Positions 43,394-54,027 of a stretch of DNA of 64,000 nt are shown piece after piece. This stretch comes from Williamsia sp. DF01-3. GTDB taxonomy: Bacteria; Actinomycetota; Actinomycetes; Mycobacteriales; Mycobacteriaceae. The position numbers were made by a program, and so were the translations under genes. Position 1 is the stretch's first letter; the number at the start of each line of letters is the position of its first letter. The notes under the pieces are model-generated. The model ran no database searches and was not told where the DNA came from. It saw only the letters and a program-made list of their open reading frames with translations. Location: positions 5,039,733-5,103,732 of the forward strand of contig NZ_JALKFS010000005.1 of NCBI RefSeq assembly GCF_023051145.1. The letters are read 5' to 3'.

Positions 43394-44334
43394 GAGGTGC
43401 CCTTTCCGGGGCGGTCCACCTTGCGGACCTCGGCTCGTTCGGCCAACTTCCGGACCACCTCGCCGTGGCCCGTCGCCAGCCCTCGCCGGGTCACCGTTGC
43501 CGCACCCGCCGCGACCGCCAGCCGCAGTCCCGACTCGAGGGACTCACCCTGCGCGGTCGACACGGCCAGCGCAGCGGTCATCGAGTCGCCGGCACCCCGA
43601 TGATCGACCGATTGGGCGGGCGGCGCGATGGCCTCCCAGAACTGGCCGTCCTCCCAGGCCAACGTGGATTCCTCACCTCGGGAGATCACCACCACCCTGG
43701 CGCCCTTTTCTCCGAGTTCCTCCATCGCGGTGGCGAGATCCGCAGGCTTCTCCGACTTCGCGAACCCGTCCTCGACGAGATCTTCGTGACTCACCTTGAG
43801 GATGTCGAGGCCACCTTCGAGCGCGCTCTGCAAGGTCGGGCCGGACAGGTCGGCCACCACCGGGATCCCGTTGGCCGTCAGATCTGCAGCCAGGCGTCCG
43901 TAGGTCTCGTCCGGGATCACTCCGTCCTCATGGGGGCCGCCGAGTGCCGCGACGCCCGAGGTGAGACCCTCGGCAAGGCAGTTGCTGAAGAGGTCGTCCA
44001 CCTCGTGCCGGGTGAGCACTTGCGGACGCACACTCACCACTTCGAGGCGGTTGCCGCTGCGCCGGTCGTGGACGTACGAGCCGTTCTCGCCGCCCATCGC
44101 GACGCCTCGCACCGCGACGCCCTCACCTTCGATGAGCGGGCGCAGTATCTTTCCGGCCTCGCCGCCGAACACCCCACACAGCGTGGTGTTCAGGCCGAGC
44201 GTCTCCATCATCCGGGCGATCCAGAAGCCCTGCCCTCCGGCGTGGACGTGCAGCTCCGCAGCGTCGCTGGCGTCGGCCTCGATGGTGACCGTCAGCAAAG
44301 GTGTCGGGGCGAAAACCAGACCATGTGTACTCAT
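43390..44334 (-). CDS. PfkB-family sugar kinase
   Basis: This 314-residue protein has the PfkB fold with the active-site DHRGAGDSMTAA motif (catalytic Asp near 248) and an N-terminal GGQGFWIARMMETLG segment. The variant resembles fructose-1-phosphate or tagatose-6-phosphate kinase-like proteins. Sugar specificity cannot be told. It is co-transcribed with surE. A strong terminator lies upstream. Confidence 0.85.
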   Translation of the reverse strand: MSTHGLVFAPTPLLTVTIEADASDAAELHVHAGGQGFWIARMMETLGLNTTLCGVFGGEAGKILRPLIEGEGVAVRGVAMGGENGSYVHDRRSGNRLEVVSVRPQVLTRHEVDDLFSNCLAEGLTSGVAALGGPHEDGVIPDETYGRLAADLTANGIPVVADLSGPTLQSALEGGLDILKVSHEDLVEDGFAKSEKPADLATAMEELGEKGARVVVISRGEESTLAWEDGQFWEAIAPPAQSVDHRGAGDSMTAALAVSTAQGESLESGLRLAVAAGAATVTRRGLATGHGEVVRKLAERAEVRKVDRPGKGTS

Positions 44335-44384
44335 GATGTCCTCCTCGCGCCCCGCTTACCCGCTCGCGCCGACCGGAAAACGGA

Positions 44385-44420
44385 CAAAACCCCCGCGCCG
44401 TGATCGGCGCGGGGGTTTTG
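44385..44420. terminator. Strong terminator between ABC permease and PfkB genes
   Basis: A perfect 16-bp stem CAAAACCCCCGCGCCG with TGAT loop ends in TTTTG on the plus strand and AAAAC on the minus strand. It terminates the leftward ABC operon and isolates the leftward PfkB gene. Confidence 0.92.
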
Positions 44421-44438
44421 CGTATGCGGTGTCGCGGA

Positions 44439-46978
44439 CTAGTTGTCGATCGCATCCAGCGGTTTGGTCTTCGCCGCCCGTGAGGCCGGCCATAGGGCCG
44501 CCAGCACTCCGACAACGGCCGCACCGACCAGCGTGACGACGATCAGACTCCACGGCAACACCGGAGCACCCAGACCCCAGTACTTCAGGGTGCGTACCAA
44601 AGCCCAGCCGAATGCCACGCCCAGCACCACACCGAGCAGCGCACCGAAGATCGCGATCAACAGCGACTCGACGTAGATTGTCCGCCGTAGTTGAGCGCGG
44701 GCCATCCCGATCGCCCGCAACATCCCGATCTCACGTTTACGTTCGATCACCGACAGGGCGAGCGTGTTGACGATGCCCAGGACTGCGATCACCAACGCCA
44801 GTCCGAGCATTCCGTAGAGGACGCTCAGCATCTGGTCGATTTGCGATGACTGCTCGCCCTTGAACTCGGCAGGCGTGCGGATCTTCACCGTCAGGTAGTC
44901 GGCGGTGACATCTTCGACCCGGTCGCTCACCTCGTCGACGTTGGCGCCCGGCACCGTCTTGATGGCGGCGAAGACCTCTTGCCGCAGCGGTGACGGGATC
45001 AGCTTCTCGTAGGCATCCGAGCCCATCGCCCACGGATCGATCAGCGGGTTGTCCTTGAAGATGCCGGTCACCCTCACCGGGACCACCGTGCCGTCGTAGT
45101 TCGTGAACTCGATCGTCTCGCCGACGTCCCAGCCCTTCTCCTTCGACGTGCGTTCGCCGACGATCATGCCGTCCGGTTCGATCGTTCGCGGTCCTTCGAC
45201 CATCTCGTACGGGGTGACCGAGTACATGTCACCGTCGGGCGAGTACCCGAAGACACCCTGACCATCGACCTCGGCCTGGATGCCCCCGAAGCCGACAACC
45301 GATTCGACACCGTCGATCTCGGCGATGGCCTCCACCACCAGGGGCGAGAACCCGCTGCCCTGATCGCCGGACACCAGCAGATTCGCCGTCAGTCCGGTGT
45401 CGATCGCATCGTCGATCGTGCCCTTGAATGTCGAACCGAGAGTGCCGATCACCGCAACCAGCATCAAACCGAGTGTCAACGCGAAAGCTGTTGCGGCAGT
45501 ACGCCTCGGATTGCGGACAGCGTTGGTACGCGCAAGCTGACCGATCTTGCCGAAGGGCCTAGCCAGCACCGCGCCGAGCGCGGTGACCGCCGGACGCGAC
45601 AACGCAGGCGCGGCGAACACCACCGCGAAGATCATCACCAGGGCACCGAGTCCGACGATGCTCGCAGCTCCGGACCCCTCACCGGAGGTACCGATCGCCA
45701 GCAGCGCCAATGCGATGACCGCCAGCACGATGCCTGCGATGGTGCGCACCTTGAGTGACGCCTGACCATCGGTGAGGCTCTCGCGCATCGCCTCCACGGG
45801 CGACACCTTCGACGCCCGCCTGGCGGCGCATACGCACTGACCATCGTCACCACGATGCCCACCAACAGACAGGCGATGATCGCCGACGGACCGACCTGGA
45901 GCGACGCGGTGGGCAGTCCCGTCGAGGACGTCACGGCGCGTAGCACCGCCGCGATCCCGATGCCGGTGACCAGTCCGACCAGCGCGCCGATCAGGCCGAC
46001 GACAAACGCCTCGAGGAGCACCGAACGGGTGACCTGTTTGCGACTGGCCCCGATCGCCCTGAGCAGGGCCAACTCTCGCACCCGCTGGGCCACGATCATC
46101 GAGAAGGTGTTGTAGATGATGAACGTGCCGACGATGAGCCCGATCGCGGCGAACGCCAGCAGGATGTAGTTGAAGACGTCGAGGAACTGGTTGATCGAGT
46201 CCTTCTCGTCCTGACGCACCTGGTCGCCGGTGCGCAGCTTGTAGTCGTCGCCGATCAGACCTGCGACACGTTCCTTCAACTGCTCGGGACTGACACCCGG
46301 CACCGCCTGCAGGTCGATCGCCTGCGAATGCGAGCCGTCGGTGAACAGGTCTTTGGCAGTCTCCTCCTGGAACTGGATACTGGTGAATCCGCTGGTGGCG
46401 CCCGGCACGTCGAGGATGCCGACCACCGTCACCTCCATCGGCGCCCCGCTGCCACGGCCCACCGCCACCTTGGTGGTCGACCCGAGCTTCAGGTCGGCCT
46501 CGTCGGCGGACGAATCGTTGAGAGCGATCTCGTTGGGGGCAGCCGGAGCACGGCCGTCGATGAGATTGCTCTCGGTGTCGGACAGCCGTTGGTCCGGCGA
46601 CTGGAAGGCACTGCCCACACTGGGCGCGCCGCCCGTCTGCAACGCCTTGCCGTCGGCCTTGGCGATGGTGGCCGGACCGCTGTACTGCGGCAACACCTTC
46701 GCCACTCCGAGCTCGGCCTTGTTGTCCTCGATCTGGGTGAGGACCGAATCGGGCACACCCGACGAATTGGAGTCCTCCGGTGAGATCTGGGTGTCCACAC
46801 CGAGTGCGACCTTGTCGAAGATCCCGTCGAAGGCGCTGGACACGGTCGCGGTGAAGATCATCGAACCGGCGACAAAAGCGGTACCCAACACGACCGACAG
46901 AACAGTCAGGACAAGGCGAAGCTTATGCGCGCCAAGGTTTCTCAGTGAGACCCTGCGCATCGCATTCGACGCCATCAC
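44439..46978 (-). pseudogene. FtsX/MacB-type ABC permease, split by a one-base deletion
   Basis: The gene encodes two FtsX halves: an N-terminal part (MMASNAMRRVSLRNLGAHK start, then MacB periplasmic core) and, in another frame, a C-terminal part with PVEAMRESLTDGQ and the last helices (ALWPASRAAKTKPLDAIDN). Between them the frame changes at about 45820-45826: adding one G there gives AYAPARRASKVSPVEAMRE, the normal FtsX linker. The repaired protein would be about 846 residues. The pair with the upstream ATPase forms a MacB/LolCDE-like exporter for lipoproteins, peptides or drugs. Coding quality on both sides is good, so a sequencing error or very recent mutation is most likely. Start GTG 46978 overlaps the ATPase stop. 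Confidence 0.85.
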
Positions 46979-47757
46979 AGTTCCTTGGGAGCGCGCGAGA
47001 AGCCTCCGGTCGACGGGGTCTCGTCGAGGTTCTTCATGTACTCGAAGATCTCGTCTGCATCGGGATTGCGGAGTTCCTGCACGATCTGACCGTCGGCGAG
47101 GAAGACCACCCGGTCGGCATAGCTCGCCGCACGGGGGTCGTGGGTGACGATCACAACGGTCTGGCCGAACTCGTCGACCGCGGCGCGAAGAATGCTGAGC
47201 ACCTCGCCCGAAGACCGGGAGTCGAGGTTGCCGGTCGGCTCGTCACCGAAGATGATCTCGGGTTGCCCGACCAGCGCCCGCGCACACGCCACTCGCTGCT
47301 GCTGGCCACCGGACAGCTCGCTGGGACGATGGCCCAGGCGATCGGCGATACCGAGACGCCCGATCACGGTGTCGAACCATTGCTGATCGGGTTTGCGGCC
47401 GGCGATGTCGAGCGGCAGCGTGATGTTCTCCCGAGCCGTCAGGGTCGGCACCAGGTTGAAGGACTGGAACACGAAGCCGATCCGGTCACGGCGCAGGAGC
47501 GTCATCTGCTTGTCGGAGAGATCGGTCAGATTGGTGTCGCCGATGCTCACCGTTCCGCTGGTCGCGGTGTCGAGTCCGGCGAGGCAGTGCATCAACGTGG
47601 ACTTGCCGGACCCGGACGGGCCCATGATGGCCGTGAACTCACCTCGGACGAACTCCGCGGTGACACCCGCCAATGCATGCACCTGGGTGTCTCCGGATCC
47701 GTAGATCTTCTTCAGATCGGTCGCGCGGGCCGCAACTGCGGTGGGTGGGGCGGTCAT
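46975..47757 (-). CDS. ABC transporter ATP-binding protein (LolD/MacB type)
   Basis: This 260-residue ATPase has Walker A GPSGSGKST (about 51-59), Q-loop VFQSFNLVP, signature LSGGQQQRVA, Walker B IIFGDEPTGNLD and H-loop THDPR. The DEPTGNLD wording is typical of the MacB/FtsE/LolD group. It precedes the FtsX permease in one operon (GTGA overlap). Substrate unknown. Confidence 0.93.
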   Translation of the reverse strand: MTAPPTAVAARATDLKKIYGSGDTQVHALAGVTAEFVRGEFTAIMGPSGSGKSTLMHCLAGLDTATSGTVSIGDTNLTDLSDKQMTLLRRDRIGFVFQSFNLVPTLTARENITLPLDIAGRKPDQQWFDTVIGRLGIADRLGHRPSELSGGQQQRVACARALVGQPEIIFGDEPTGNLDSRSSGEVLSILRAAVDEFGQTVVIVTHDPRAASYADRVVFLADGQIVQELRNPDADEIFEYMKNLDETPSTGGFSRAPKEL

Positions 47758-47958
47758 GTCTGGCCTTTCTCATTCTCGGTCAGTTAATGCACGATGCCTG
47801 GCTACCGGCAGTACAAATACTGACTGCCATGCCATCGCCGAATCATCGGGGACCACCCTGATCTTTCCCCTACATCCCGCCGACGAATCGGCCGTGAGGA
47901 TGATTTGGCCCCCTCGCAGTAGTACCGCAGAGTGAGGTCGCGGTCCAGCGAATACAGG

Positions 47959-49053
47959 TCAGCGAGGGAATTGCACGGCCATCACGTGCAGCTTGTTGGG
48001 TACGGCAGGCGAGTTGAAGCCGTTGTCGGACACGGCGAGAAGAGCGCGCCGATTGTTCGACAGTCTCGGCCCCCACGCCAGACCTTCGACGTTGCCCGGC
48101 CTCAGATTCGTCAAGCTGCTCAGGTTGTAGACCAAGTGCTTCGGCATTGCCTTCTCGCTCCCCGCCAGGGCGGCTTTACCCGTGACCCGGTCGGCGCCGT
48201 TGGTGGTCGTCCAGAAGATCTTGATGTCGTAGGAGTTGCGAGCGGGATCGTAACCGCGTTCGAGCACCAGGAAGTCGGTCTTGTTGACGGCCAACACCTC
48301 CGAGACACCCTTGAACGCCCGGCCCGACGAACCCGGGGCAAGCGGGTCGGTGCGATAGACGAACTCGCCGCTCACACTGCCGTTGCCACGTAGTTGCAGC
48401 AGCCGCGAGCTGGTGCCTGCGGACAGGCTGGGCCGTGGGCCGTCCTGGGCGAGTGAGTTCTCGGTGATGGTGCTGATGAGGCCGCCCTCGCTCACCGCCA
48501 GGGATTCCAGACCCAGGTGCCCCCGCAGCCCACTGCCCTTCTTGGGGACATACGCGGCGGGGAGCGCGAAGTCCCGCTGATGGAGCCCTGGGGCCGAGAC
48601 CATCCGGATGAACGGCTCGGGCCCATCACTGGCGACGATCAACGAGTCGCCGTAGTGCCTGATGGCCTCGAACTCGTAGCCGGAGCCGGGCAGCATCGGG
48701 ATGTTGTTCGGCCCCAGCACCACACCACCGCCGACCAGCGCGGGGGCGCCGACCGACATGCCGTCGCGGTTGAGTGGAACGCTGACGTCGTAGTAACGGG
48801 TGGGTCCATTGGCGCCGGTGTCGTCGGTGATCACCGAGTAGTTGCCACGACCGTCACCGTCGATGCCGGAGATGCCCCCGAAGCGGGCGGGCGCCGGGAT
48901 CCAGTCGAACGGCAGGTTTGTCGTCGACAGGAACTTCGCGGACACCACAGGTGCTGCCGCAGCGTTCACGGGTGCAATCAGACCCGCTGCCAGCGTGGCC
49001 GCGACAACTCCTGTGGCCGTTGCCAATACACCGCGCAGCTTCGCTCGCCTCAT
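47959..49053 (-). CDS. Secreted esterase-like (phytase-like) protein
   Basis: This 364-residue protein starts with a Sec-type signal (MRRAKLRGVLATATGVVAATLAAGL) and then has the esterase-like phytase domain (PF13449 type) with GISGIDGDGRGNYSVITDD, YEFEAIRHYG and NVEGLAWGPRLSNNRRALLAVSDN. The repeating acidic loops fit a metal-bound beta-propeller. A phosphate-ester substrate is suggested by family, but activity is unproven. No operon partner; it ends next to a 200-base gap before the ABC ATPase start. Confidence 0.75.
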   Translation of the reverse strand: MRRAKLRGVLATATGVVAATLAAGLIAPVNAAAAPVVSAKFLSTTNLPFDWIPAPARFGGISGIDGDGRGNYSVITDDTGANGPTRYYDVSVPLNRDGMSVGAPALVGGGVVLGPNNIPMLPGSGYEFEAIRHYGDSLIVASDGPEPFIRMVSAPGLHQRDFALPAAYVPKKGSGLRGHLGLESLAVSEGGLISTITENSLAQDGPRPSLSAGTSSRLLQLRGNGSVSGEFVYRTDPLAPGSSGRAFKGVSEVLAVNKTDFLVLERGYDPARNSYDIKIFWTTTNGADRVTGKAALAGSEKAMPKHLVYNLSSLTNLRPGNVEGLAWGPRLSNNRRALLAVSDNGFNSPAVPNKLHVMAVQFPR

Positions 49054-49110
49054 GAGCGGGACGCTACCGGTGCGGCCTCGCCTGCGCGCGTTCAGAAGTG
49101 ACTTGAAGGA

Positions 49111-50943
49111 TCAAGAATCGGCGCCGAGCCGGTGCTTGAGCGCCTCGAACTCGTCCCGGATGCCCGACGGCAGCTTCTCGCCGACGAAGTCGAACCATTC
49201 CTCGATGGACGGGATTTCACCGCGCCACTCATCGGGGTTCACCGCGAGCGCTTCGGCGACGTCGGCTTCGGAGACGTCCAAGCCGTCGAGGTCCAGCGCT
49301 TCGGGCGTCGCCACGATTCCGATGGGGGTCTCGACACCGCTGGTCTTGCCCTCGATGCGTTCGACGATCCACTTCAGCACGCGGCTGTTCTCACCGAATC
49401 CTGGCCACAGGAAGCGCTTGTCGTCGCCGCGACGGAACCAGTTGACGTAGAACACCTTCGGCAACTTGGACTCGTCGGCGTTCTTGCCGAGGTCGATCCA
49501 GTGGTTGAGGTAGTCGCCGACGTTGTAGCCGAGGAACGGCAGCATCGCCATGGGGTCGCGGCGGATGGCACCGACGGTGCCCTCGGCTGCTGCGGTCTGC
49601 TCCGAGCCGACGGTGGCGCCCATGAACACGCCGTGCTGCCAGCTGCGGGCCTCGGTCACCAACGGGATGGTGGTCTTGCGCCGGCCGCCGAACAGGATCG
49701 CCGAGATCGGCACACCCTGCGGGTCATCCCACTCGGGCGCCATGATCGGGCACTGGCTCATCGGGGTGCAGTACCGCGAGTTCGGGTGCGCTGCCTGTGT
49801 ATCCGAGTCCGGGGTCCAGTCGTTCCCGCGCCAGTCGATGAGGTGCTGGGGGTCGCCTTCGAGGCCCTCCCACCAGACATCCTTGTCGTCGGTGAGCGCG
49901 ACGTTGGTGTAGATGGTGTTACCCGCCTCCATGGTCTTCATGGCGTTGGGGTTGGAGCTGTAGTTGGTACCGGGCGCGACACCGAAGAAGCCGAACTCCG
50001 GGTTGACCGCGTACAGACGGCCGTCTTCGCCGAACCGCATCCAGGCGATGTCGTCACCGAGGGTCTCGGCACGCCACCCGGGGATGGTGGGCTGGATCAT
50101 CGCGAGGTTGGTCTTGCCACAGGCGCTCGGGAACGCCGCGGCGATGTAGTACGCCTTGTCCTCCGGGCTGATCAGCTTGAGGATGAGCATGTGCTCTGCG
50201 AGCCAGCCCTCGTCGTGGGCCATGGCCGACGCGATGCGCAGCGAGTAGCACTTCTTGCCCAGGAGCGCGTTACCGCCGTAACCCGAACCGTACGACCAGA
50301 TCTCGCGGTCTTCCGGGAAGTGGGTAATGTACTTGGTCTCGTTGCACGGCCACGGCACGTCTTCCTGGCCGGCCTCGAGTGGGGCGCCCAGTGAGTGCAA
50401 CGCCTTGACGAAGAAGCGGTCCTCGCCCAGCGCCGCGACGACCTCGGGGCCGACCCGGGTCATCACACGCATCGACAGCACGACGTATTCGGAGTCGGTG
50501 ATCTCGACGCCCAGCTTGGGGTCGTCGGAGCCGATCGGTCCCATGCAGAACGGGATGACATACATGGTGCGGCCGCGCATGCTGCCGCGGTAGAGCTCGG
50601 TCATCGTCGCGCGCATCTCGGTCGGATCGACCCAGTTGTTCGTGGGACCGGCGTCGATCTCGTTCTTCGAGCAGATGTAGGTGCGTGATTCCACGCGTGC
50701 GACATCAGCGGGGTCGGAGTTGGCCAGGAACGAGTTGGGCTTCCTCTTCTCGTCCAGCTTGGTCATGGTCCCGGCGGCGACGAGCTGGGTGGTGAGGCGA
50801 TCCCACTCGTCGTCAGAGCCGTCAGACCAGACAACCCGCTCCGGTTCGGTGAGTTCTGCGACTTCTCGCACCCAGGCCAACAGTTCGGCGTGCGACGTCG
50901 GCGCGCTGTCGGGATCCAAACCGGGAATGGTTGCTGAAGTCAT
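49111..50943 (-). CDS. pckG: Phosphoenolpyruvate carboxykinase (GTP)
   Basis: This 610-residue enzyme converts oxaloacetate and GTP to PEP. It has the GTP-type signatures: P-loop [11 protein letters not shown] (near residue 275), FGGRRK of the active site, and WFRRGDD. Length matches the family (about 605). The ATG at 50943 follows AGGAGAG. In mycobacteria the orthologue (pckA, Rv0211) lies next to the same trmB/mmpL3 region. Confidence 0.96.
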   Translation of the reverse strand: MTSATIPGLDPDSAPTSHAELLAWVREVAELTEPERVVWSDGSDDEWDRLTTQLVAAGTMTKLDEKRKPNSFLANSDPADVARVESRTYICSKNEIDAGPTNNWVDPTEMRATMTELYRGSMRGRTMYVIPFCMGPIGSDDPKLGVEITDSEYVVLSMRVMTRVGPEVVAALGEDRFFVKALHSLGAPLEAGQEDVPWPCNETKYITHFPEDREIWSYGSGYGGNALLGKKCYSLRIASAMAHDEGWLAEHMLILKLISPEDKAYYIAAAFPSACGKTNLAMIQPTIPGWRAETLGDDIAWMRFGEDGRLYAVNPEFGFFGVAPGTNYSSNPNAMKTMEAGNTIYTNVALTDDKDVWWEGLEGDPQHLIDWRGNDWTPDSDTQAAHPNSRYCTPMSQCPIMAPEWDDPQGVPISAILFGGRRKTTIPLVTEARSWQHGVFMGATVGSEQTAAAEGTVGAIRRDPMAMLPFLGYNVGDYLNHWIDLGKNADESKLPKVFYVNWFRRGDDKRFLWPGFGENSRVLKWIVERIEGKTSGVETPIGIVATPEALDLDGLDVSEADVAEALAVNPDEWRGEIPSIEEWFDFVGEKLPSGIRDEFEALKHRLGADS

Positions 50944-51146
50944 GTGTCATCTCTCCTACCGGTGACCGACGGGCGCAGGAACCGCATGGGCTCATCGTCT
51001 GCGCCGGTCAGCCCCTCCGTGGCGGCCTTTTATTCAGATTACTTCGGGCGTACCCGCTGGCATCAATCGGGGCGTGTATCAGGGCACATCTCACCGTGTG
51101 AGTGACGAACATTGTAGTCGGCCCCACAACGCGCTGACCAGCCGAA

Positions 51147-51491
51147 CTATCTGAGACGACCGACGTCGGTGGCCGTCCATTCCCCCGTCGCGGGGTCCAG
51201 CCGATGCGAGCTGTAACCGCCGTCGCCACGCACCTCTGTGATCAGATCCACCTGACCGTCACGATCACTATCGGTGTACACGGTCAAACCAGCTGGTCCT
51301 GGCCTCGTGAGCGAATCCGCGATCCCGTCGGCGTCGGTGTCGATGTCGGCGGGCCCGAGATCCCAGACCCTGTCGTTCTCGACGATCCAGAGGTTGTCGT
51401 AGATACCGTCGATGGGCGGCGCCGAGGCCGGATGAACAAACACCGGCTCATTCTGGTCGTCGCCGCATCCGGCAAGGAAGTCGTTGTCCAT
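51147..51491 (-). CDS. Small hypothetical protein with EF-hand-like repeats, possibly frame-shifted
   Basis: From ATG 51491 this is a 114-residue acidic protein with two calcium-loop-like segments, DIDTDADGIADSL and YTDSDRDGQVDLI, typical of dockerin/thrombospondin-type loops and of DUF6802-like actinobacterial proteins. Upstream, a different frame starting GTG 51558 reads MPTCSASNPPGHFFFDG; removing one base in the C-run at 51504-51510 would join it smoothly to GWVHGMDNDF. So the gene may really start further up. Function unknown. Confidence 0.5.
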   Translation of the reverse strand: MDNDFLAGCGDDQNEPVFVHPASAPPIDGIYDNLWIVENDRVWDLGPADIDTDADGIADSLTRPGPAGLTVYTDSDRDGQVDLITEVRGDGGYSSHRLDPATGEWTATDVGRLR

Positions 51492-51599
51492 ACCGTGCAC
51501 CCACCCGCCCGTCGAAGAAGAAGTGTCCCGGTGGGTTGGACGCGGAACACGTCGGCACGGTTCCCGCCCACCGAGGGTCGAGCGAGAGGTCGAGTCAGA

Positions 51600-53065
51600 T
51601 CAGTGTCCGATCGCCTCGAGGAGGGGGTCGAGTCGGTCCCGGGCGTCGGCCGCAGCTGCAAGTTTCGCGAGGTCGCCGTTGCGACGGCCGACCGCCGCCT
51701 GCCGCACCCGCCTGATCTCGCGGTCAACTTCGGCGATCCGGGAGACCGCTGCCTGCGACCGCCTCTCGTAGTGGCGGGTGAGTCTGCCGCCGATGACCGA
51801 CTCGGCACTCGAGACCTGCCGCATGATCTCCTGCTCGATCTGTGACCGCACATCACCCACCGCGTCGTGCGCCCATGTCGCCATCGCCGCCCGTCGGGTC
51901 GACAGCCGGCGTATGCGGACCATCCCCACCGCGATCACGACCCCGAGGACAAGCGTCAGCGGCATCGAGATCCACTGCAAGGTGTCGACCGACGCCATCG
52001 GGGTGACCACCAGACGGCCGAGACCCAGACCTGCCGAGGCCCCGAACACCACGAGCAACGCCTCTTCGGCTCCCCGGCGCGGCACCGGCAGGGCGGGAAC
52101 GGTCACCGTCTCGTAGGAACGGGCCGGCGCGGCGGGGGCCGCGTCCTCCAGCCCGAGCATCGTGCGCGCCTGCAAGCCGTCGATCTCGTCGTCGAGCCGG
52201 TGGAGGATGCCGGTGCGGACCTCTGTCAGCTCTGCCTCGAGCCACTGCACGAACGACGTTTCCCCGGAACGGTTGAGGCGCGCGGCAGCTGCTGTCGCCC
52301 CCGCGTCGACGGCTCGCGTCGTCGAATTGAGTGCGCTCGTCACGTCACCGCGGATCTGGCCGGCACCGGCGCGCAAAGCAGCCAACCGGTCCATCCGGCC
52401 GCGGTCGCGGGTCCCGGCGAGCACTGCCCGTTCGTCCAACAATGCGGCGGCCGGGTCCGAGCCATGGTCGACAGTGGCCAGGTCGTCGACAAACGCTTCG
52501 AGAGTGCGATCAGCGGCCACAGTCGCCAACCGTTCGCGGCGATCAGTGGGGTGAAGTTGCTCGTGCAGCCAGCCCGTCAGCGCCTCGAACCCTGAGCCGG
52601 TGTGATGACCGGCCACCGCGGCCGCGGCCGACACGGCGAAGATCGGCAGTCGTCCGTGCGGGTCGAGTAGCTGTCGATTGGCCTTGAGCAACGTGGGCCA
52701 ATCCCAGAAGGCATCGATCTTGTTGCAGACCAGCGCGACGATCGGTGCGGTGGCGGTCAGGGCTCGCAGCAGCTTGACCTCCGGTTCCCCCACCCCTGAA
52801 GAGGGATCCACGATCAGCAGGGCGATGGCCGCGCCGCCTTTTCTGTGGACATCACCGTCCAGCCGATCCACCTGATCCGGCCCGGACCACTCGGAGGCCT
52901 TGATGCCTGCGGCATCCAACGCCGCGGCGATCGAGGTGACCCCGACGCGGCCGAGCCCTGCGACCATCACCACATCGGAATCGACCTGGCCGATAGACGA
53001 ACGGTCAGCTCCGAGACACCGGCCACCACGGCCCGCATCTCACGCAAGTCCGCGGTCGTGGTCAT
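51600..53065 (-). pseudogene. Dynamin-like/P-loop protein with degenerate P-loop, frame broken near its start
   Basis: Most of the protein (about 460 residues from 52973) is intact: AGLGRVGVTSIAAAL stands where a P-loop should be (no Lys), VALVCNKIDAFWDW gives an NKxD G4-like motif, and a long helical region with two membrane helices (about 315-360) and coiled coil follows. A natural ATG start at 53065 overlaps the upstream stop (ATGA) and reads MTTTADLREMRAVVAGVSELTVRLS before losing frame around 52985-52994. Adding one G there restores continuity into QVDSDVVMVAGLGRVG. It corresponds to the gene pair between pckA and trmB in mycobacteria (Rv0209/Rv0210 by my memory). The role is unknown; a membrane-associated GTPase-like pair is suggested. 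Confidence 0.75.
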
Positions 53066-53904
53066 GTGAGCGCTCCGGACAGCATGGACCCGGACAGGAT
53101 GTGTTCGATCTCGTCCCGCAGGATTCCCTGGGCCGCGATGATCTCGAGTTCATCGACCACCCGTCCGACACGTCTTTGCTCGGCAAGGGACGCGAACTCC
53201 GTCAACGGATCGGCCAGGGCGTCGAGTCCACTGCGCTGGTGGAGCCGGGCGGCGAGTTCCTCTGCGGTCAGGGGCCCGCCTCTCAGCAGGGCCAGCGCAC
53301 TGGCGATGCCGTACGCATCGAGCCTGCGCAGCAACGACAGCCGTTGCAGGCGCTGGTGCGGCCCGCCCGCGTCGAGGAACTCGGCCTGCATCGGCGGCAC
53401 CTGCTCACCTGCCGCGGCCATGGCGGCCATGAAGTCGATGTCGTCCATCCGCAGATCCGGTACCGCCAGCAACGGCATCACCGGCACCACCGCCCGGCCC
53501 AACGATGCAGTGCATTGCGCTGCGCGGTCACGAGCCGCCGGCCACGACCCCAGCGAGTCCGCTTTTCCGAGAACCACCAGGCTTCGACGGGGATCGAGGT
53601 CGGCGATCGCGGCGACGTCGTCCGGCCGGGGCCAGCCCGAGAGCACGTGAAGCCATGCGTCGGCATCGTCCGCGTCGTCGCCGGGTCCGATCGGGCTGAC
53701 ATCGTAGGACTGCCTCAGCGCACGGGCCACGGTGTCGCGGCCGGTACCGAATCGGCCCACCACGGCCACCCGCAGCGGACCCTGGAGATCGTCGACCGCG
53801 CGGCGCAACGCGACAGCCCCCGGCAAGTGGTCGCATAGAGCGTGCAGCCGGTCCATCAATTCGCCGATCCGAGATTCCGCGACCCCATCTTCGTGCCGAT
53901 ACAT
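53062..53904 (-). CDS. P-loop (dynamin-like) protein partner
   Basis: This 280-residue protein begins MYRHEDGVAESRIG behind GGGGGAGGA. A P-loop-like VVGRFGTGRDTVARAL follows near residue 48, with Arg-Asp where Lys-Ser is normal, and LVVLGKADSLGSW resembles an NKxD-like motif. The rest is helical. It is coupled to the downstream gene by ATGA overlap, so the two degenerate GTPase-like proteins may act as a dimer. Function is unknown. Confidence 0.75.
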   Translation of the reverse strand: MYRHEDGVAESRIGELMDRLHALCDHLPGAVALRRAVDDLQGPLRVAVVGRFGTGRDTVARALRQSYDVSPIGPGDDADDADAWLHVLSGWPRPDDVAAIADLDPRRSLVVLGKADSLGSWPAARDRAAQCTASLGRAVVPVMPLLAVPDLRMDDIDFMAAMAAAGEQVPPMQAEFLDAGGPHQRLQRLSLLRRLDAYGIASALALLRGGPLTAEELAARLHQRSGLDALADPLTEFASLAEQRRVGRVVDELEIIAAQGILRDEIEHILSGSMLSGALT

Positions 53905-54027
53905 GCGATTCCTCCCCCGAAGAGCCTTGCCACCTGGTCGGACGCGCATTCGCCGTGCCCGGTTCCGCCTCGGCGCGACACGGCTTGATCGCGGTTTGGT
54001 AAACCCCTGCTGTCACATCGGTGAGTA

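Noticed and set aside
49132-50394. 420-residue open frame opposite pckG
   Set aside because: Shadow of a certain enzyme gene; composition is the complement of pckG codons with no motif of its own.
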